Shown here piece after piece: positions 7,678 to 8,514 of a DNA stretch of 8,514 nucleotides. The stretch lies in assembly GCA_947258625.1 (NCBI GenBank), contig CAMYJN010000071.1, forward strand, positions 1 to 8,514. The letters are read 5' to 3'. How positions within the stretch are numbered: position 1 is the first letter of the stretch; each line of letters begins with the position of its first letter. The DNA is from an uncultured Polyangiaceae bacterium (GTDB lineage: Bacteria > Myxococcota_A > Polyangia > Polyangiales > Houyiibacteriaceae). The notes under the pieces are model-generated. The model was not told the origin of the DNA. It did no database searches and saw nothing but the letters and a program-made list of their open reading frames with translations. A program made the position numbers and the translations under genes.

Positions 7678-8226
7678 ATGCGCCCCTGGGTGGAAAAACT
7701 ATTGGCCACCTGGGGCATCGCCTGGGTGTCGCTACTGCTCGGAAGGGCGATTTGGCGACTCGCGCCGCTCGCGCTCGAACCCTGGACTCAGGACCTGATG
7801 ACCAACGGTCAGAAGGGCATCTACATCGCCTGGCTCGCAGCGAATGCCTACTTGGAAGGCTACCGCGGCTTCCAACTGCGGTTCTCGCCGCGAGTCGTGG
7901 CCCGCGCAATCTACCTCGGGCAAAACCCCCGGCCGCTCTGGGTCGTTCTCGCGCTTCCGTTTTGCATGAGCCTCTTTCACTCGACCCGGCGCCAGATGAC
8001 GGTGAGCTGGGTGTTCGTCGTCGCGATCGTTCTGCTGATCTGGTGGGTCCGTTCGCTGCCGCAGCCCTGGCGCGGGATCGTCGACGGGGGCGTCGTGCTC
8101 GGCCTCATCTGGGGACTCGCCTACATTTGGTGGCTCTTTCTGCGCTATCTCATGGGCGCGAAAATCCCCCCTCCGGGCGATATTCCGGTCGAAAAAGCCC
8201 CACAGGAGCAGCCTGCGCTCGGTTGA
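7678..8226 (+). CDS. unrecognised small multi-pass membrane protein, Trp-rich
   Basis: I do not recognise the family. The 182-aa product has hydrophobic segments at about 8-28, 87-101, 108-125 and 134-157, with a weaker one near 48-59, so it is probably an inner-membrane protein with four or five helices. It contains 14 tryptophans (about 8 percent), including two WW pairs (122-123 and 151-152). Arg-rich loops (RRQ at 104-106, WVRSLPQPWR around 123-132) and a hydrophilic Pro/Glu C-terminal tail (about 161-182) fit membrane topology. I chose ATG 7678 because the first helix follows directly; in-frame GTG 7651 and TTG 7630 are possible and would overlap the inverted repeat. None of the three has a strong ribosome binding site. 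It is divergent from the polysaccharide co-polymerase and shares its 91-bp upstream region, so co-regulation or a role in the same envelope process is possible but unproven. TGA stop at 8224-8226. Confidence 0.75.
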   Translation: MRPWVEKLLATWGIAWVSLLLGRAIWRLAPLALEPWTQDLMTNGQKGIYIAWLAANAYLEGYRGFQLRFSPRVVARAIYLGQNPRPLWVVLALPFCMSLFHSTRRQMTVSWVFVVAIVLLIWWVRSLPQPWRGIVDGGVVLGLIWGLAYIWWLFLRYLMGAKIPPPGDIPVEKAPQEQPALG

Positions 8227-8373
8227 ATCGTCATTTTTTTCGTAAAAAGGCGAACCAAGGCTACAGAAACCCTGTAAAACACAGGCTGAACGGGCTCTCA
8301 GCCTTGGCATGAGGGTAGTCCAACCTGCACACTGGCACTTGAGGGGATTCGGGCCACACTTGGCGTCGCGAAA
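8227..8373. other. AT-richer intergenic region with several short inverted repeats
   Basis: The 147 bp between the membrane-protein gene and the exported-protein gene begin with an AT-rich stretch unlike the surrounding DNA: a T7 run (8234-8240), then CGT and A5 (8244-8248), which forms an A/T-only hairpin. It may help end the upstream transcript, but no GC-rich stem sits directly before the T-run, so I do not call an intrinsic terminator. No promoter with good -35 and -10 boxes is visible before the gene at 8374. Confidence 0.45.
8255..8307. repeat. 8-bp inverted repeat with nested alternative hairpins
   Basis: CCAAGGCT (8255-8262) and AGCCTTGG (8300-8307) are perfect reverse complements, 37 nt apart. 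Inside are CCTGT (8271-8275)/ACAGG (8281-8285) and the competing ACAG (8263-8266)/CTGT (8272-8275), which cannot form together. Read on the minus strand, the outer stem is followed after 6 nt by a T5 run (complement of 8244-8248), so a weak terminator for leftward transcription is one reading. Purpose unknown. Confidence 0.45.
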
Positions 8374-8514
8374 ATGGGGAACCAGGATTCACTGAGGGGA
8401 ACGCATTCCAGGCTAGTGCCATGGATCTGTGCGCTCACCGCCACATCTCTGGTGTGGCTGTCGGGTTCGTTCGGTACGTCTGCATCCGCTGAGCTCCCGA
8501 TGACCGGCAACCCG
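8374..8514 (+). CDS. N-terminal 47 residues of an exported protein with a signal peptide (3' end off the right edge)
   Basis: Only the leader is visible. From ATG 8374 the frame runs open to the window end. The first 14 residues include two arginines (Arg8, Arg13), followed by a hydrophobic core (about 14-33, VPWICALTATSLVWLSG) and a good signal peptidase I site, Ala37-Ser38-Ala39 before Glu40. Cys19 is not in a lipobox, so a lipoprotein is unlikely. The mature part (ELPMTGNP) is too short to assign. No clear ribosome binding site precedes the ATG; GAGGGG at 8341-8346 is too far away. An in-frame GTG at 8416 would remove most of the charged n-region and is less likely. The signal-peptide pattern is the main evidence that this frame is coding. 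Confidence 0.6.
   Translation, partial: MGNQDSLRGTHSRLVPWICALTATSLVWLSGSFGTSASAELPMTGNP

Noticed and set aside
8206..8240. Possible intrinsic terminator at the end of the membrane-protein gene
   Set aside because: The only GC-rich stem (GAGC/GCTC) is 4 bp, inside the coding end and well separated from the T7 run, so it does not meet the usual stem-then-U-run layout.
7605..8312. 235-codon plus-strand frame overlapping the membrane-protein gene
   Set aside because: It is Arg/Ala-rich without membrane or domain pattern; the alternative frame from 7678 shows periodic hydrophobic helices and a sensible charged tail.
8333..8347. TGGCAC at 8333-8338 as a possible sigma-54 promoter for the exported-protein gene
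   Set aside because: The -24 half looks right, but the -12 position has GA (8346-8347) instead of the required GC.
8309..8395. 28-codon plus-strand frame that could be a leader peptide
   Set aside because: No ribosome binding site, no recognisable leader features, and it overlaps the better-supported start at 8374 in another frame.

Overview
The window is GC-rich (about two thirds G+C by eye), densely coding bacterial DNA. Long open shadow frames lie opposite the real genes, as expected at this base composition. The gene families, the GC content and a long Pro/Ser/Arg-rich disordered segment in one protein would fit a myxobacterium-like (Myxococcota or former Deltaproteobacteria) genome. That is inference: no rRNA or other marker gene is present.

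Positions 1-4962 (minus strand) hold a complete adenosylcobalamin-dependent methylmalonyl-CoA mutase module, read right to left: mutA (non-catalytic small subunit), mutB (catalytic, B12-binding large subunit) and meaB (G-protein chaperone, whose C-terminus runs off the left edge). mutA/mutB overlap by 4 bp (ATGA) and mutB/meaB overlap by 4 bp (GTGA), so the three are almost certainly one translationally coupled operon. MutB keeps every diagnostic residue of true methylmalonyl-CoA mutase (Tyr89, Arg207, Tyr243, His244, His328, and the DGHDRG cobalamin motif), so the product should interconvert methylmalonyl-CoA and succinyl-CoA in propionate, odd-chain and branched-chain catabolism.

Positions 5046-7586 (minus strand), 83 bp upstream of mutA in the same direction (62 bp if mutA starts at an upstream GTG), encode a large Wzz/GumC-type polysaccharide co-polymerase. 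It has two membrane helices flanking a long periplasmic coiled coil, then a cytoplasmic domain that matches the layout of a bacterial tyrosine kinase (BY-kinase) but has lost its Walker A, A' and B residues. About 230 residues of proline-rich, apparently disordered sequence are inserted in the middle of that domain. This apparent pseudokinase is the most unusual feature of the window.

A 91-bp divergent intergenic region (7587-7677) carries a 12-bp inverted repeat with one bulged base. On its other side a plus-strand gene (7678-8226) encodes a small Trp-rich multi-pass membrane protein that I do not recognise. A 147-bp AT-richer gap with inverted repeats (8227-8373) follows. The window ends in the first 47 codons of a plus-strand gene for an exported protein with a signal peptide.

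I see no mobile elements, CRISPR arrays, tRNAs, rRNAs or cobalamin riboswitch.
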